Source: Blasia pusilla
Lineage: Eukaryota > Marchantiophyta > Marchantiopsida > Blasiales
Assembly (NCBI GenBank): GCA_050084515.1
Contig: CM114271.1
Location: 56,234,001-56,298,000 of the forward strand
Direction: 5' to 3'
Length of the DNA stretch: 64,000 nt
The notes beneath the pieces are model-generated. The model saw only the letters and a list, made by a program, of their open reading frames with translations, did no database searches and was not told the origin of the DNA. Position 1 is the first letter of the stretch; the number at the start of each line of letters is the position of its first letter. Positions 1-11,081 of this stretch are shown here, piece after piece. The translations under genes were made by a program, and so were the position numbers.

Positions 1-405
1 TACGCTCGAGAACATATCTGACTCTCCTGCAAGTGTCGTAATACTCGCAACATCTCCCAAAACATCCCTGACCTCGGATCCTGCAATCCAAATCCTTGGC
101 CAGCTGATGAATGACCCTTACATGGCCATCCAGCAATCACCAAATGAATGGTGCCAACTCTATCCAGATCCTGCGCCCCCACCAAAGAGATATTGGCGGG
201 TAGCGTCGGCGATATCCCGTCATCTGCAGTACCGGCAACAACTCAGGATACCTCTGGACCAATCTCGCCACGTGACGTAATGATACTCGCCGCGCGGTCT
301 CATCTCTCTCCACATAAAGGTACTGATGCACCCGTATGCCCTTTGCAATAGTGCGACCAATCGGGTGCTAATCCCTCGAAGAGATCTAACACCTAACACC
401 CTCCT
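1..405 (-). pseudogene. DNMT domain of element A (broken, cut by window edge)
   Basis: The segment matches the DNMT region of elements B-D. A motif I remnant (around 330-390) lies in one frame. The following region with QYLYVERDE (about 245-331) lies in a second frame, and the motif IV region lies near 75-140, so at least one frameshift is present. The catalytic-loop sequence reads GWPCKGHSSAG, which keeps the cysteine but has Lys in place of the Gln of PCQ. The rest of the domain, motif VI onward, lies outside the window or in its first bases. No product is expected from this copy. Confidence 0.75.
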
Positions 406-1349
406 CAGGCCGCCACACACAGTGTGGTATCTAGTGGGGTCATCGTCTCCACTCCAAGAGCCCGATCGCCACGTGACTCTCGCTGCTCTGGGATAAAAAC
501 ATGACTCCACGCCTGCCTCACGAGGTCGTCGGCACTCCTCTTTAGCTCCCGAGTCGTACCCCACAATGGTGAAGAGGCATCGCCAACATGGGAAGAGACA
601 CCCGCCATGGCCTGTGTCTCCGTGGGACTATCCGCTACTGGGACATCCTTCGCATGTCGTTCCTCCAACAACTCTCCTGGCCGGCTAACACTACCTGTGA
701 AAGCGCCAACTGGTCTGAACTCGCCTCGTGATCGACCACCTCGTCCTGCAAACTGCACGGGTAACTGACTCATTCGGCCGTCACCTGACCGCCATCCTCG
801 CCGATAAGCAACGGTCTCCTCCCAGAAGTCAAGGATGAATCCTAGGGGATATAACACTATACTCCCCACCAACACATCATACGACTCAGCTGGTATCGTA
901 ATTGCACGTGTGTGCACCATAGCACTAGCCATTGCATGCTCTCGCTCGACTCTCACAACAATCTCCTGTCGAGTCATATACTGAGTGGGTGATACGCCCC
1001 CAATCGAGGTCTGTTTCTGGAAGGGACAAGGCTCAATGTCGGCCTTCCGTAACCCCAACGCTAAACACGCCGCCTTCCCTAACATCAAGGGTTGCGCTCC
1101 CGAATCAAGTAGGACGCGCTGCAGGTGGTATACCGTCCCTGTTGGACTAACCAAGCAAGATACTCCAGCTCGGTTATCCAATAACACTACTGCAGGTGTC
1201 ACCCCTGCTCGCTCTATGGCCGGTCGAGCTGGCATATCTACCAACTTCGCCGCCGCCGCATGCCATGACTCTGTGGGGAACGTCCCTTGCACCGGCTCTA
1301 AGGGCAAGTCCACCACCTCCTCAACTACCTCTGAACAAGAAGTAGTCAT
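405..1349 (-). CDS. Pol N-terminus of element A: retropepsin-like protease and linker to the DNMT
   Basis: An open stretch of 314 codons. The first third ends in a retropepsin-type active-site motif, LLDSGAQPLMLGKAA, where DSGA is the catalytic Asp-Ser/Thr-Gly triad expected of an aspartic protease that would mature Gag and Pol. A beta-rich segment with YDVLVGSIVLYPLG follows, resembling the second half of retropepsin folds. The last ~120 residues form a low-homology linker that precedes methyltransferase motif I in the related copies. The frame stops just before the DNMT. The true start is unclear because in such elements the protease is normally made as part of Gag-Pol rather than from its own ATG. 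Confidence 0.7.
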   Translation of the reverse strand: MTTSCSEVVEEVVDLPLEPVQGTFPTESWHAAAAKLVDMPARPAIERAGVTPAVVLLDNRAGVSCLVSPTGTVYHLQRVLLDSGAQPLMLGKAACLALGLRKADIEPCPFQKQTSIGGVSPTQYMTRQEIVVRVEREHAMASAMVHTRAITIPAESYDVLVGSIVLYPLGFILDFWEETVAYRRGWRSGDGRMSQLPVQFAGRGGRSRGEFRPVGAFTGSVSRPGELLEERHAKDVPVADSPTETQAMAGVSSHVGDASSPLWGTTRELKRSADDLVRQAWSHVFIPEQRESRGDRALGVETMTPLDTTLCVAA

Positions 1350-1352
1350 CTC

Positions 1353-1862
1353 TCAATGCTCACAAAATGTGGCGGCCAACCGAAACACCTCAGCTGGTCC
1401 AACTCCCAACGTCGCCAACTCTATGGCGGAAAATAGCGGAGTTTGACTCACTCTAGTGGCCACCTCCAACACTATAGTCGACACTGACTCCACTCGAGCC
1501 GGCATAGGAGTTGTCACTCCAACTCCTCGTGACGTCGACGTAGGTGCCTGAACTGTAGGCACCGATGGTCGTCGAGGCACCATCGATGGTGTGTGTAGTG
1601 CCTCCGACAATGTGAACGACTGTGGAACCCTCGCCTGCCGCCCATCAGTCCCCTCTGGTGGGTCAATCTCAACTCCACCTCTCGATGGCTTGGTGCCTCT
1701 CGCAGCACCCCGAGTCACCACTGCAGCTGCCTCAACCTGGGCTGCACTACACATGAATCCCATATTGGAGAGATCCTCACCCGGGTCAGGGTAAGAGGTA
1801 GAGACTGGAGTCACACTAGCTGCTCGCAGCTCCGTGCCTTCCCTAAGCTGCATCATCGTCAT
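1353..1862 (-). CDS. Gag-Pol spacer region of element A
   Basis: A 169-codon open stretch between the zinc-knuckle gag and the protease-like region. It is rich in Thr, Ser, Val and Pro and contains no domain I recognise. A near-identical but more broken counterpart lies at 26990-27505 in element C, and weaker counterparts lie upstream of the proteases of B and D, so it is a real part of the polyprotein. A function is not evident; it may be a flexible spacer. Confidence 0.5.
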   Translation of the reverse strand: MTMMQLREGTELRAASVTPVSTSYPDPGEDLSNMGFMCSAAQVEAAAVVTRGAARGTKPSRGGVEIDPPEGTDGRQARVPQSFTLSEALHTPSMVPRRPSVPTVQAPTSTSRGVGVTTPMPARVESVSTIVLEVATRVSQTPLFSAIELATLGVGPAEVFRLAATFCEH

Positions 1863-1874
1863 GGCAGCAATCCT

Positions 1875-3286
1875 CTACTCCAACTGATCGATGCGTGAGA
1901 GAAGCGCCGGCTCTGGTGCTCCTGCTCCATCTCCTTTGGCTGGTGGTGGTCCTCTACCACCACGTCCAGGAAGAACTCCCCAACCTCCTCGAGGACGACT
2001 GCCCCCAGGCCCTCGGCCTACCTCTAGACGTGCCCCTCGGCGAAGGTCAAAACATCTATCCCTAGTGTGACCATATCTGTGGCAATGGTCACACGGGTGC
2101 TGTGGTGGGGCCCTCCTCTGTGGCTCTTGATCAATCGGAGGCGTTGGTGGTCCTCTCCCATGCTGTGGGCAGTCTCTCTGCCTATGGGCCCCTCCACACG
2201 TCCAACAAGACCACATCGGTCCCTATTGGGCAACATATGTAGGTGCGGGTCGTTGCCTCATAGGCTCACGGTATCGGCCCTGCTCTCTAGGCACATTGGT
2301 CGGCTCCCGTGGTACTGGTGCTCGCTGTGGCACCTGTGGGGTCACCGCCGCTCGTGGACCCGTCGACTCTCGAGAAAATTTAGCGGTCACTACGTGCTCC
2401 TCACTCATGTTGAGCTCAATACGCTCAGACAACTCAAAGACCACCTTCAATGTGGGCTTCGCTGTGTGAATCAGCATCGCATCTCGGACTCTCCTCCGTA
2501 GTTCTCGGTCCAGAACTCCGTACCAATACAAGACTGACTGTGCCTCAGTCACTCCAAACGTAGCAATGATCAGCCTCCTCATGCGTGTGAATGCCTCTCT
2601 CATACTCTTACTCGATCGGCGCTGAAAATCTTGTAGACTTTTCAGCTTGTCTTGTCAGACGCATTTGGTAGCTCTTCCCAAATCGGAAGAACTCCTTTGT
2701 CAGAGGGCTGAAAAGTGGGTGGCCCTCTGCAACCAGAGGTCTCTACCACATCGCCTGTCTCACTGCCCTCCTCTCCATCTAGTCTCCGGGCTGATGGTGT
2801 GGGTCTCTCTCCTCTCACAATCCCATCATATGCCTCGCGACCACTAGTGGACACATACCCTGGAGCCCAATACATCCTCCGGGCATCGATCTCTACTGAA
2901 TATAGTGATCGAAACTCCATGTAGTCATCCATCGAAGGACCCTCAAAGTGCTGGAACAACCCCTTCCATGCCATGAAAGGGTGGAACCGTGTCGGGGTCC
3001 GTATCTCCTGGAAGTCGCACCATGTGTCGAACTCCTGGATGAAATCATCTAAGTCGATGGTGCCCACTGCACCCGAGAAACGACGCATGCCCCGATGGCC
3101 CATGTCGTCCATCTCCTGCCAAGTACTACTGTCTCTGTCGGTGATCTCGTCACCAGACCCAGTGTCCAGTGATGACGATCCAGTCACGGATGGATGTCGA
3201 GGGAGCTCCTCACTGGTAACCCCTCGGTATCTCACTTCACTCCGTGTCATACCACTACCACTGCTCGCACTACCCCGTTCTTCCAA
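1875..3286 (-). pseudogene. gag of element A (capsid and two-zinc-knuckle nucleocapsid)
   Basis: Three consecutive open stretches (3286-2642, 2603-2223, 2216-1875) together make one gag. The first holds a retrotransposon-gag-like segment (GTIDLDDFIQEFDTWCDFQ) conserved in C and, more loosely, in B and D. The middle stretch contains the capsid C-terminal helices (ERIELNMSEE). The last carries nucleocapsid zinc knuckles: CWTCGGAHRQRDC, one residue short of the usual spacing, and CDHCHRYGHTRDRC, a canonical CX2CX4HX4C. An in-frame TAG before the knuckles stands where C has CAG, and the first stretch ends in a frameshift or stop. The role would be RNA packaging and particle assembly in the cytoplasm. 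Confidence 0.8.
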
Positions 3287-5003
3287 ACCCTGGAAGAACG
3301 CCGTGATGACAAACCCTGTCTCACCCGCTCAAGCACTCAGACTCACCGAGAGTCTCCCACACGCCTCACTAGCTCACCTATGCTAACGTCAATCCCGTGA
3401 TGACATACCCGGCCTCACGCACGCTCAACACTCGGGCTCACCATGAGCCTCCCAACTGACTCACCTAACCTAGCGACACTCTCTCGGGTCATACACGCGA
3501 CCCCTACTCGGCAACCGCCGTATATCCACCAACATGCTACACATGAAAAGAATCTACACTCGTCACCATCACTGCACCCATCTAGCACCAGCTACTACCC
3601 GATACCCAGCACTCTCAATCACACACGACAAGTGCGGGAAAAGGGAAAAGGGACTCGAATGGATAACCTGATCACGCCCTCCAACCTGTTGCACCGTCAA
3701 CATGCACTCCTCCACATGATATGACAATCTCCGCAAAATAACACTCCCCTCGACCAACACGTCGATCCTCCCGTCAACAGATGCGTACAACCCGTCGCCA
3801 TCATGCACACTGCCCCTCCATCGTAAACTCTCGCAACGCCCTATCACGCCCCAAAAACATCATGTCACCCCCTTTGTCCAACTTGTCGGTCACTCAGCAC
3901 GTCGACGTCCTCCCTGCCATCACGTTGCCCATGCGTCACCACGTTCGCCTGACCGACCTCGTCCGTGCTACCAAACACGTTCGCTACAACTGTCCGACCG
4001 ACTATGGTCCGTGCTACCACGTTGGAGGGGGGGGAGGCTTGGCCCGCACCCCTATGGGCCTCCCCAACTTTGGGGAGGACAATAAATGGGTGGGGGGGTG
4101 CGCCCGTCCGTGCCCCTCGCCTGTCCGCGCCCCTCGCCTGTTCGCCGTGTGCCGTCCGCGCTCGTTTGCCCTAGCCTTCGTGACCTAACCTAGCCGCCCT
4201 TTACTTGAGAGCCCCCTGGAGGCTGCAAGCTCTAACTCTTTTCCCTGGGTACTCCCGACATTCCATGCGCTATAAGACGACGTTACTGCTGCCGACACAA
4301 CCTGCGCTACACCGTGCTGCTGTCCCCCATCAATCCGCACCAGCGAAATCTGAGAAAAATGGACAGCGCTTCCGCCCACGGCCTTCCGAACAGAAAAATG
4401 ACACAAAAAACATCACACACACGTCTCGAGGGGCTCCCCAACCGAGGCAACTCGCTTGCCTACCTGCAAACAACGAATTCCCACCCGCCCCCTGCCATTT
4501 TCTCATGTAAAAATAACGAGTAGTAAAAACGAGTTTTTATCCGTTACTCGCACACCCGGCCTAAAACTCCACTCCTCAATCTACATCGGCATATCAAGCC
4601 TCGTCCATCCTGTGCTATCAAAGAATCCGGACGCTAGCACCCTAGTCCTAGCTCACACACATACAAGGGAGGTGCTCCAACGGCCCAACATGAGAAAGAT
4701 GGCTTAGGAAAGCCATCTTCCTCTCTTATATAGGGTTGGGAAGAGCCAAAAGGCTCTTCCCCTAAAAATAGCCCTTCCCTTGGTAACTCGGCGCCAGAGG
4801 TTACCGGCGCGTGACCTGGTCAACAAGTCATCCGACTGTAAAAGATCTCAACATGAAAGTTGTCAGGAACGACGTTCCTGACACAATGGACCTATCCTCA
4901 ACCTCATCCGACACCGTGGGACAAAGTTGCACTCAAGATAGTCCGCTGGCTCCTACGCCCTATCCACGCTAGATCTCGGCCTATCGGCTACTCAGATGTG
5001 ACA
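3287..5003 (-). other. 5' terminal and leader region of element A
   Basis: This non-coding stretch runs from the element's 5' terminus (TGTCAC on the minus strand, at 5003) to gag. The outer 570 bp matches element C (29200-29769). The inner part has G-rich runs near 4024-4100 and a C-rich repeat around 4105-4150. A TATA box lies at 4726-4733. No second copy of this terminal sequence is visible in the window except in C, so repeat status at the other end of A cannot be judged. Confidence 0.6.
4726..4733 (-). promoter_or_regulatory. Probable TATA box of element A
   Basis: The minus strand reads CCCTATATAAGAGAGG, about 270 bp inside the element's 5' terminus. The same sequence sits at the equivalent place in C (29490-29497). 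Transcription would start some 30 bp downstream and run leftward through gag. Confidence 0.55.
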
Positions 5004-5115
5004 AAGGGGACCAACCTCCACTCATTCTCTCATTGCAAATTTTGTTCTCCATAGTGGTGTGTGTGTGTGTGAGAGCCGTTTTCCACCAATTATGCTTGTT
5101 TAGCAGTTTTCCAGA
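5004..5115 (+). repeat. Ty1/copia LTR remnant flanking element A
   Basis: The sequence is the reverse complement of the outer end of the copia LTRs at 54710 and 59696. It contains the same block centred on a GCAATGAGAGAATGAGTGG-type sequence and ends in the complement of TGGAAAACTGC. It abuts A at 5003, which indicates that A inserted into a copia LTR. It includes a short GT run (5056-5070). Confidence 0.75.
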
Positions 5116-7369
5116 ATTACTAGGATATTGAGCTACCCTTGCCCAATGATGTACTTTGCAGTACGAGCCACCGATGCTACCGCCTCTCTAATCATATTAT
5201 GTGATTAGAGATCGTACTATTCGTTCTTCGCCATATGCACATCGAAAAATATAGATACCTTTTGCATCATTGGGTTTTCCGCATACATAATTCAAAACAC
5301 CTAGCAGAGAAGGATAGGGAAGTCTTAGGCGTAACCGCAAATTTGTTGAGAATAAATTTAAAGGAAGAAAAAATGGAAGAATAAGAGAATTTGCAGTAAA
5401 CCATGCCTCCACTCCTGTATCCCCACTTAAATGCAAGCGAGCTCGATGAGTGTCAAAGGATGCCTCAAAGTGATTGCTGGAAAAGTTGATTTGGTGCAAA
5501 TTCTCAGAGATATGTCGTTGAGGCCAATCAAGTCTTACCTAATCTATTGACTGAAAGGGGATAGAATTGCTTGTATAGCAAAAGGAAGAAGATCTCGACC
5601 AGATCTCAATTATAGTTAGAATAAAGGATCCCCTTCCTCTACATTGACAACATGATCTATCAAGATATGTGCATCTCCTTGGTGAAACCTTAAAGTCATT
5701 ATCGGTGCTACCAAAAGTGTCAAAAGAGGCCAACCAATGTAAGAACACTCAAATGGGAGGACAAGTGCAAAGAAGATAGAAGGAACGTCATAGAAAACAT
5801 TGGGATAGAATTCCATAAGCCACTTTGGGATTCCATAGATGAGGTAACAAATGAAGCTATTCTACATCTTTCAAAAGGATCTTATGCAAGAACTTGGGAA
5901 CATAGTCAATGAAGCCAATTACGACCTCAAGAACTTGAACCCCTTTTATGTAAATGGAAAAATCAGGAGTAGGCGGGGTGAATGTTAAGGGAAGGCATGA
6001 AGGAGACCATACTTGATATTTACTAGGTTGGACTTTAAGGTTTAAGAAAGATAGTTGCCCCACAAAATGAGTATTAGCAAAGACCACTTCAAAAGGACGA
6101 CCGATGATATGGGTATCGTCATCAATAGAAGGGAAGAGATGAAATAGAAATGGCAAATAGTGGGCCATCTATGGGATCACCTTGACACGTGCTATAAGAT
6201 GATCGGAGAATACTATAGTCTTTAGAATATGGTGATAATAGATAGTGGGCATATCATAGGCATAGAAGGAGCAGAAAAATGGAATAAGACTCACAAGTTG
6301 TCCTCCTTCAAATCATAACTCCTCAAAAAACTTGAAACTAAATTTAATGCCTTAACTACATCGACTTGAATTGCTTGCCACTGTGGATGAATATCAAAGG
6401 TGGATTGAATCCCATGAACCAAAGCCTCACAACCATCGAGGGTTGTCACTGCAAATTGATGAGGAAATAAGTGGGCACTAAAGTGAGGACAAAATTAAGC
6501 ATAGGGATTGACTAATCAAGCGGTCAAAAGCCATAAGCCTAAAGGCCAACACCGGCATGAGGCTTATTCATAGCCAATAAACGACAAGCCCCAAAAATCC
6601 TAGAGATACAGAATGGGAAACAACCTATTGCAATACGTGCATACATCTTATATACAGATATAAAACCACTTTCCAAATCTTCCAAGATAAAGCAATGGTG
6701 GAGATGCTCAAAAACCATGGTTGATAGTCAACACGTTGATAAGAGAGGAATATGAAGAAAATCCCTTGTGAAAACCTCCAAGTCAAAATCCATCATATAG
6801 TCTTCCACAAAAGATGGTGCATCATCATTGGAAGGAGGATGAAGAGCTTCTAAGAGAGCCATTATGTCTGCACTAAGAACCGCTCAAGAGAGAGGATCCA
6901 ATGCTCAAGCTGCATGTGAAAACTCACCAACTTGCCCCAAAAGTAGACTTTGTCGAAGGTATTTTTGTATTGAAAGCCTCCCACGATTGATATGTTTAGT
7001 GAGATGAGTTGCAGCTAAGGCTTTTGCTCAAAGTAAATTCTCGTTCTCAAGATTCTCCCAATCCCCACAGATAAAGCATTAAATACACATGGAGGTTTCA
7101 CGATGATCCATCGTAGCATCCCTTGGAGGGAGGACTAAAACCTGTTGTAAGAAGAGCAATAGGAGATATCAAGCATTGATATCTGTGGGATCACTAACCC
7201 TCCTTAAGATAATCGTGCTTAACTAACTGACCAAGATTAAGTTTTACTACTTTGTATGAGTACAAGATGTAGCAATTCGTGTGACTGATAAGCTTGACTA
7301 CAACTCAATCTTCAATAGGGCAAAGCACAATAGGAATGTGAGTGTAGAGTATAAGATGAGGAAGATCTA
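5116..7369 (-). pseudogene. Decayed non-LTR (LINE) retrotransposon copy, left
   Basis: This matches the right LINE copy (43820-46060) over nearly its whole length at moderate identity. Minus-strand fragments include the C-terminal Cys-rich motif (CVCGKPNDAKG, about 5220-5300) and an RT palm fragment reading DDDTHIIG near 6110-6130, corresponding to the YADD catalytic motif that the right copy has lost. Stops and frameshifts are frequent. The left end is cut by the copia LTR remnant, removing the endonuclease region. A second copia LTR piece interrupts it at 7200-7317, and homology resumes for about 50 bp afterwards. Confidence 0.75.
7200..7317 (-). repeat. Ty1/copia LTR terminal fragment inside the left LINE
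   Basis: The sequence matches the outer ~115 bp of the copia LTRs at 54900-55020 and 59945-60064 in the same orientation, including the AACCAAGATTAAG-like and CTTCAATA terminal blocks. LINE homology lies on both sides, so it is an insertion remnant, probably a truncated solo LTR. Confidence 0.7.
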
Positions 7370-7782
7370 TCCCACTTGAGCTCATCGATCTGCTAACTCG
7401 ACTGGGTCAGTTGCTCCAACATCAGCTTCATCAAGTCCATCATTTGGACATAGAGTGCCATATCACTTGAGTTTGGAGCGGAAGGATTCGCATTCGGAAC
7501 ATCCTCCTAACTAAAACTCGGTCTCTTGGGAGTCTTCGTCTCTTTCTTACGCTCTTGGTCTGACATCGTTTCATCTCTCAACTTCTTTTGCTTAACTCGG
7601 TGCTTTTGTTGTTCTTCACCCTTGGTCACCATTCTTGAGTCCTCCTCTACTCAGACCTCCACCTTGTTTCTTGCATCCCTCCCTGAGCGTCTAGGTCTCC
7701 CTGCTACCGTAAGTTCTCCCCAAGCATCTAATTGCTCCTACAACCTCAAGTTCTCGCTCACCAAGTATTAGCTCTGATACCA
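7370..7782 (-). mobile_element. 5' internal edge of an LTR retrotransposon (leader and gag start)
   Basis: Reading leftward from the primer site at 7782, the minus strand gives a leader and then a short gag-like reading segment (ALYVQMMDLMKLMLEQL, about 7400-7470) before the sequence meets the LINE remnant. No further coding domain survives, so only the extreme 5' part of this element remains. Its family cannot be assigned; gypsy is plausible. Confidence 0.5.
7771..7782 (-). other. Primer binding site, tRNA-iMet type
   Basis: The minus strand reads TGGTATCAGAGC, complementary to the 3' end of initiator methionine tRNA and the commonest plant LTR-retrotransposon primer site. It directly abuts the LTR end at 7783, as expected, which fixes the LTR boundary and the minus-strand orientation. 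Confidence 0.8.
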
Positions 7783-9653
7783 TGTGTTGTGTGCCTATTC
7801 CTCTTGAATGTCCATCTTTAGTGTTGCGGAAGCATATGTTCAGTAGGATACGCTCTCACTGGTGTTCTTCACCCGAATATACTCATATTAGTCTAGTCCG
7901 GGTCAATCAGCCTTCCAACCCACCGAGTCCTCAACTCGACACCTCATGAAGCTCAACCTTCCTAGTTCATCACTTCCCAACACGGGAAAGTCTTCTTAGA
8001 CTTGGGACAGAGTTTCTCGCCAATCCAAGCACCTAAAACGATGTTTGCACATGTAGCGGTCTCAACTGACCAATGGACCTTGCATGAGCCCCAAACCAAG
8101 ACTCAACTAAATGAGTCGCGGGTTGGAATCCAATAGGGACCTCCGAAATCCACTCTATTGGACTTGGTTTGGATTTTGAATCCCAAAACTAAACTCTCGA
8201 TCCATTCCCTGCCCTTGGGTCACCTCAGACGCCCCAAAGTGGGGTTTGAGTCCCAAGCATTCCTGGAGACCTTCCACCTTACAAGCATTTATGGGATTCT
8301 CCGCCTTTCCCCCATCTTTGGGTAAGGGACATTCGTGCCACTCTTTTTGGCCCTCAACCCAACTCCCATACAGTCTTTATTGGGAAGTTTCTCAACCTCT
8401 ACTAATGCGTTTGCTAAGGTCTTTGATGCGTTGGAACCGGATTTGCATAAGATTTCCAACATCACAAGATTCTCAAAAGAAATTTGGGACTAAAATTTAT
8501 TTTCCAAAACACAATAAAAACCCCAAATGCTAGTCACTTTCCAAATCCGGTTCTCACCTCTTTGGCAACCACTCTTCCTAGACTCAACTCATCTCAACTC
8601 TTGATTCATATGTGGTTCAGGTTTCCTAATTGCAACCATGAACAAATGAAATTCTCAACCTTGTTTGCATCTCATCTGATGTGTCTCTTACGTCTCTTCC
8701 AAGAGACCTCCCAATGCACAAACTATCCTAGAGTGAGCCCGTTCGAGTTCTGATGTTCTACTTGACACTCGTTTGGTTATGAGGGTCACAACATTGCGGC
8801 TCCAAGGATTTTTGCAACCCTCATAACCAAATAATACCAAATAGGCGCCAAGTGGAACATCAAAACTCAAGTGGACTCACGCTGTGATGTTTGCGCTTAG
8901 AAGAAGCGTTTGGAAAGGTCTCTTGGAAAATTCCAAGAGACGAAATGCGGAACAATGTTGTGTGTTTGATGTGTTAGTGGTCGTGACTAGGAAACCTAGA
9001 CCAAATGCAAGCCAATACTTCAGATGAGTTGAGTCTTGGAAGGTTGGTTGCCAAAGAGATGAGAATCAATTTTGGAACACGACTAGCGTTTGGGAAATTT
9101 GATTGTGTTTTGAGAACGTTGTGTTTTGAGGGTGTTTTGAGAGATCCCCAAAAGTACTAGTAAGGGAGGAGTCTCTACAAGATGTTGTGGAACACGAATC
9201 CCCACTTTGAGCACCAAAATGACGTCTCAGAGGAACGGGAGTTTTGCGTTGGAACTCGAAACCCAAACTTGATCCGAGGGAGTGGACTTTGTACGCCACA
9301 CTTGGATTCCGACCCGAGATTGAGTTTGTGCGAGTCTTGGTTAGGTACTCATTGGATGTCCATCGGATAGTTAGAACCGCCAGACACGAAACGCCGCCTG
9401 AGGTTCCTGAACCGACCAGAAAGTCTGTCGCAAGTCTTTCGAGACTTTGCTCGTGTTGGAAACCGCGAAACAAGGAAGGTTGAGCTTGATGAGAGACTGA
9501 GAAGAGAACTCAGAAAGTTAGCCCATTGACTGATCCAAGACCCAACAAACCAAAATACATGTTTGGATGCAGATCAGCGTTGAGAGCGTGATCTACTAAA
9601 CGCACGCTTCCGCAACAACAAGATTAACGTTCAAGGAGAGTAGGCACACGACA
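7783..9653 (-). repeat. 1.87-kb LTR built as a long imperfect inverted repeat (foldback)
   Basis: The unit begins TGTGTTGTGTGCC and ends GGCACACGACA on the plus strand, giving TG...CA ends, with a primer site immediately left. The two halves are inverted copies of each other. For example 7950-8030 pairs with the complement of 9420-9500 (both contain AGCTCAACCTTCCT), 8640 pairs with about 8990, and 8760-8790 pairs with 8825-8870. The arms extend over about 0.9 kb each at roughly 70-80% identity by eye. A transcript across it could form a long hairpin. Open stretches within it look non-coding. Confidence 0.7.
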
Positions 9654-9654
9654 A

Positions 9655-10436
9655 TGATGGCAGAGATACCTACTAGACCCGCATGCCATGGTATCTCTTG
9701 GTTTGTTTTTTCTGGATAACCATGGAGAAGTTGAGGGAGAAGTCATCTATTTGGTGAGTCCAGGAGGTAGGGTCTTTAGTCCGGAGTGCGTTATGTTGGA
9801 TTTGGGAGCACAACCCCTAATGTTGGGGAAGGCGGCATTTACAAGATTGGGCCTAACGAGGGCTGATGTGGAGCATTTTCCATTCAAGATAAAAAGATAT
9901 TTGGGTGGAGTGAGTCAACATATTTTATCACCCGACATGAGGTCGTGGTGAGGAATCGACCAAGACATTCGTCAGATGAATCTATGGTGCGAGCCAAGGC
10001 GATAGTGATCGGTGTCAAGCTCTATGACGTCTTGGTTGGAGAGGCAATGTTGTACTCAATGGGGTTTTCCCTTGATTACTAGGAGGAGTCAAGGTCCTAT
10101 GAACCAAGATGGGAGTTGGGTGATAGGCGCCTTAGCTCATCGCCCGTCCAATTCACCTATGGAGTGATCGAGTGACACCCATGAGAGATGGCGGCGCTCA
10201 TAGCATTCAATAGCGCCATCACTTGGCCGGATGATTTGATTAAGGGGCATGCCCATGTAGGGGACACACCTATGTCTGAAAATTCTATGGAGAGTAGTGT
10301 TATGATAGCCGCATTATTCCGTGGAGGAGCGCTACCGTTGTGGGGCTCGATTGCACATCGCGTGGAGCAAGACGTTTGCATCAGAACATGATGGGTTAGA
10401 GGAACCTAAGCTAGCCACAAGTTCTATGATGACACC
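9655..10436 (+). pseudogene. Element E, left part: protease and linker of a DNMT-type gypsy element
   Basis: Plus-strand remnant of the same family, opposite in orientation to A-D. It encodes a protease-like segment (LDLGAQPLMLGKAAF, 9790-9840; the active-site DSGA is DLGA here, so inactive) and the linker, ending in codons for MMTP just before element B. The frame is broken after about 9950. Its continuation lies beyond B at 20258: removing B and one copy of the 4-bp CACC restores an uninterrupted coding match to the family. It is therefore older than B. Confidence 0.85.
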
Positions 10437-10563
10437 TGTTGTGCATATACACATCGCTTCACAATATACATCGCTGTCACCAAACACACAAACAAACACG
10501 CATGATCCCATGCTAACTCATGGCATCCAAACAACGAGACAAGAAGTACCAAAATATCTCCAA
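10437..10563 (-). repeat. B2 terminal repeat of element B
   Basis: This 127-bp block matches 11082-11210 in B, 21238-21365 and 30130-30258 in D, and the start of F at 63492. It begins TGTTGTGC on the plus strand, the outer 3' terminus of B. It contains a small inverted repeat, CCATG...CATGG, and ends in AAATATCTCCAAT. In C only the outer ~40 bp is shared. Confidence 0.85.
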
Positions 10564-11081
10564 TAAAATAAGATCAGATCTCTCTCACAACACTATAGTT
10601 CTCACATGTGTGCACTCTCACATGTGTCTCTCAATGTAAAACCAAACCCACTCTCCTAATGAGAGGCTTGGGTTACACACACAAGACAAGCAAGACCATA
10701 GCTCTGCTGCCTCATACCAAGAGGTTCAACAAAGAAAGAATGAGCTCTCAAGCTCTCTCTCCTTGATGTATACCCCTCCCCTCTCCCAAACTCTCTCCAT
10801 GGTAGCCTATGCTCCCAAGTCACCTCCTTGGCTCTTGAACAGATGTAGGAGGTCAAGGGACACTTACCAAAAATAGAAAGTCGATCATATACTCAAAATG
10901 GTACTTACCTAAAATAGTAAGTTCCTCAATATGGCTCCAAATGAGCTGAAACGAAGGGAAAACTTGCTCTCTCAGGTTTCCCAAGGCCTCATCAAGTCAT
11001 ACTCAACCTACTGAGCTTGTCCTCCATTACTCAAGAAGGCACTCTACTAGATCTCACCAACCTATCATAAAAGACGTGATA
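10564..11081 (-). repeat. A2 repeat of element B
   Basis: About 513 bp, directly repeated at the element's 5' end (A1, 19761-20257). Its outer boundary on the element strand is TATCACGTC, equivalent to TGTCACGTC in A1. It includes a segment with GAGAGGCTTGGGTTACAC and a GAGCTCTCAAGCTCTC palindrome-like stretch shared with D. Confidence 0.85.

Larger units (their letters stand above)
1..5003 (-). mobile_element. Element A: DNMT-carrying Ty3/gypsy retrotransposon, 5' part
   Basis: This is the 5' part of a minus-strand retrotransposon, cut by the window start inside its methyltransferase region. From its 5' end (right) it holds a terminal/leader region (5003 to about 3290), gag with two zinc knuckles, a protease-like region and the start of a DNMT domain. 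It is closely related to element C from gag to the DNMT. Compared with C it keeps about 0.9 kb of extra leader (roughly 3430-4315). The right terminus reads TGACA on the plus strand, as in B, C and D. Just outside is a copia LTR remnant, the probable insertion target. Stops and frameshifts in gag and the DNMT mark it as decayed. Confidence 0.85.

Noticed and set aside
4020-4180. GC-rich stretch as a host CpG-island promoter
   Set aside because: It lies inside the leader of element A and is made of simple G and C runs and a short repeat.
9066-9473. 135-codon open stretch within the foldback LTR
   Set aside because: No domain, no counterpart preserved in the inverted arm, and a position inside an LTR suggest chance.
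10437-11081. Reading 10437-11081 as a normal LTR of element B
   Set aside because: The right end of B has only the A part, and a second B repeat lies between the purine tract and A2, so a standard identical LTR pair does not fit.
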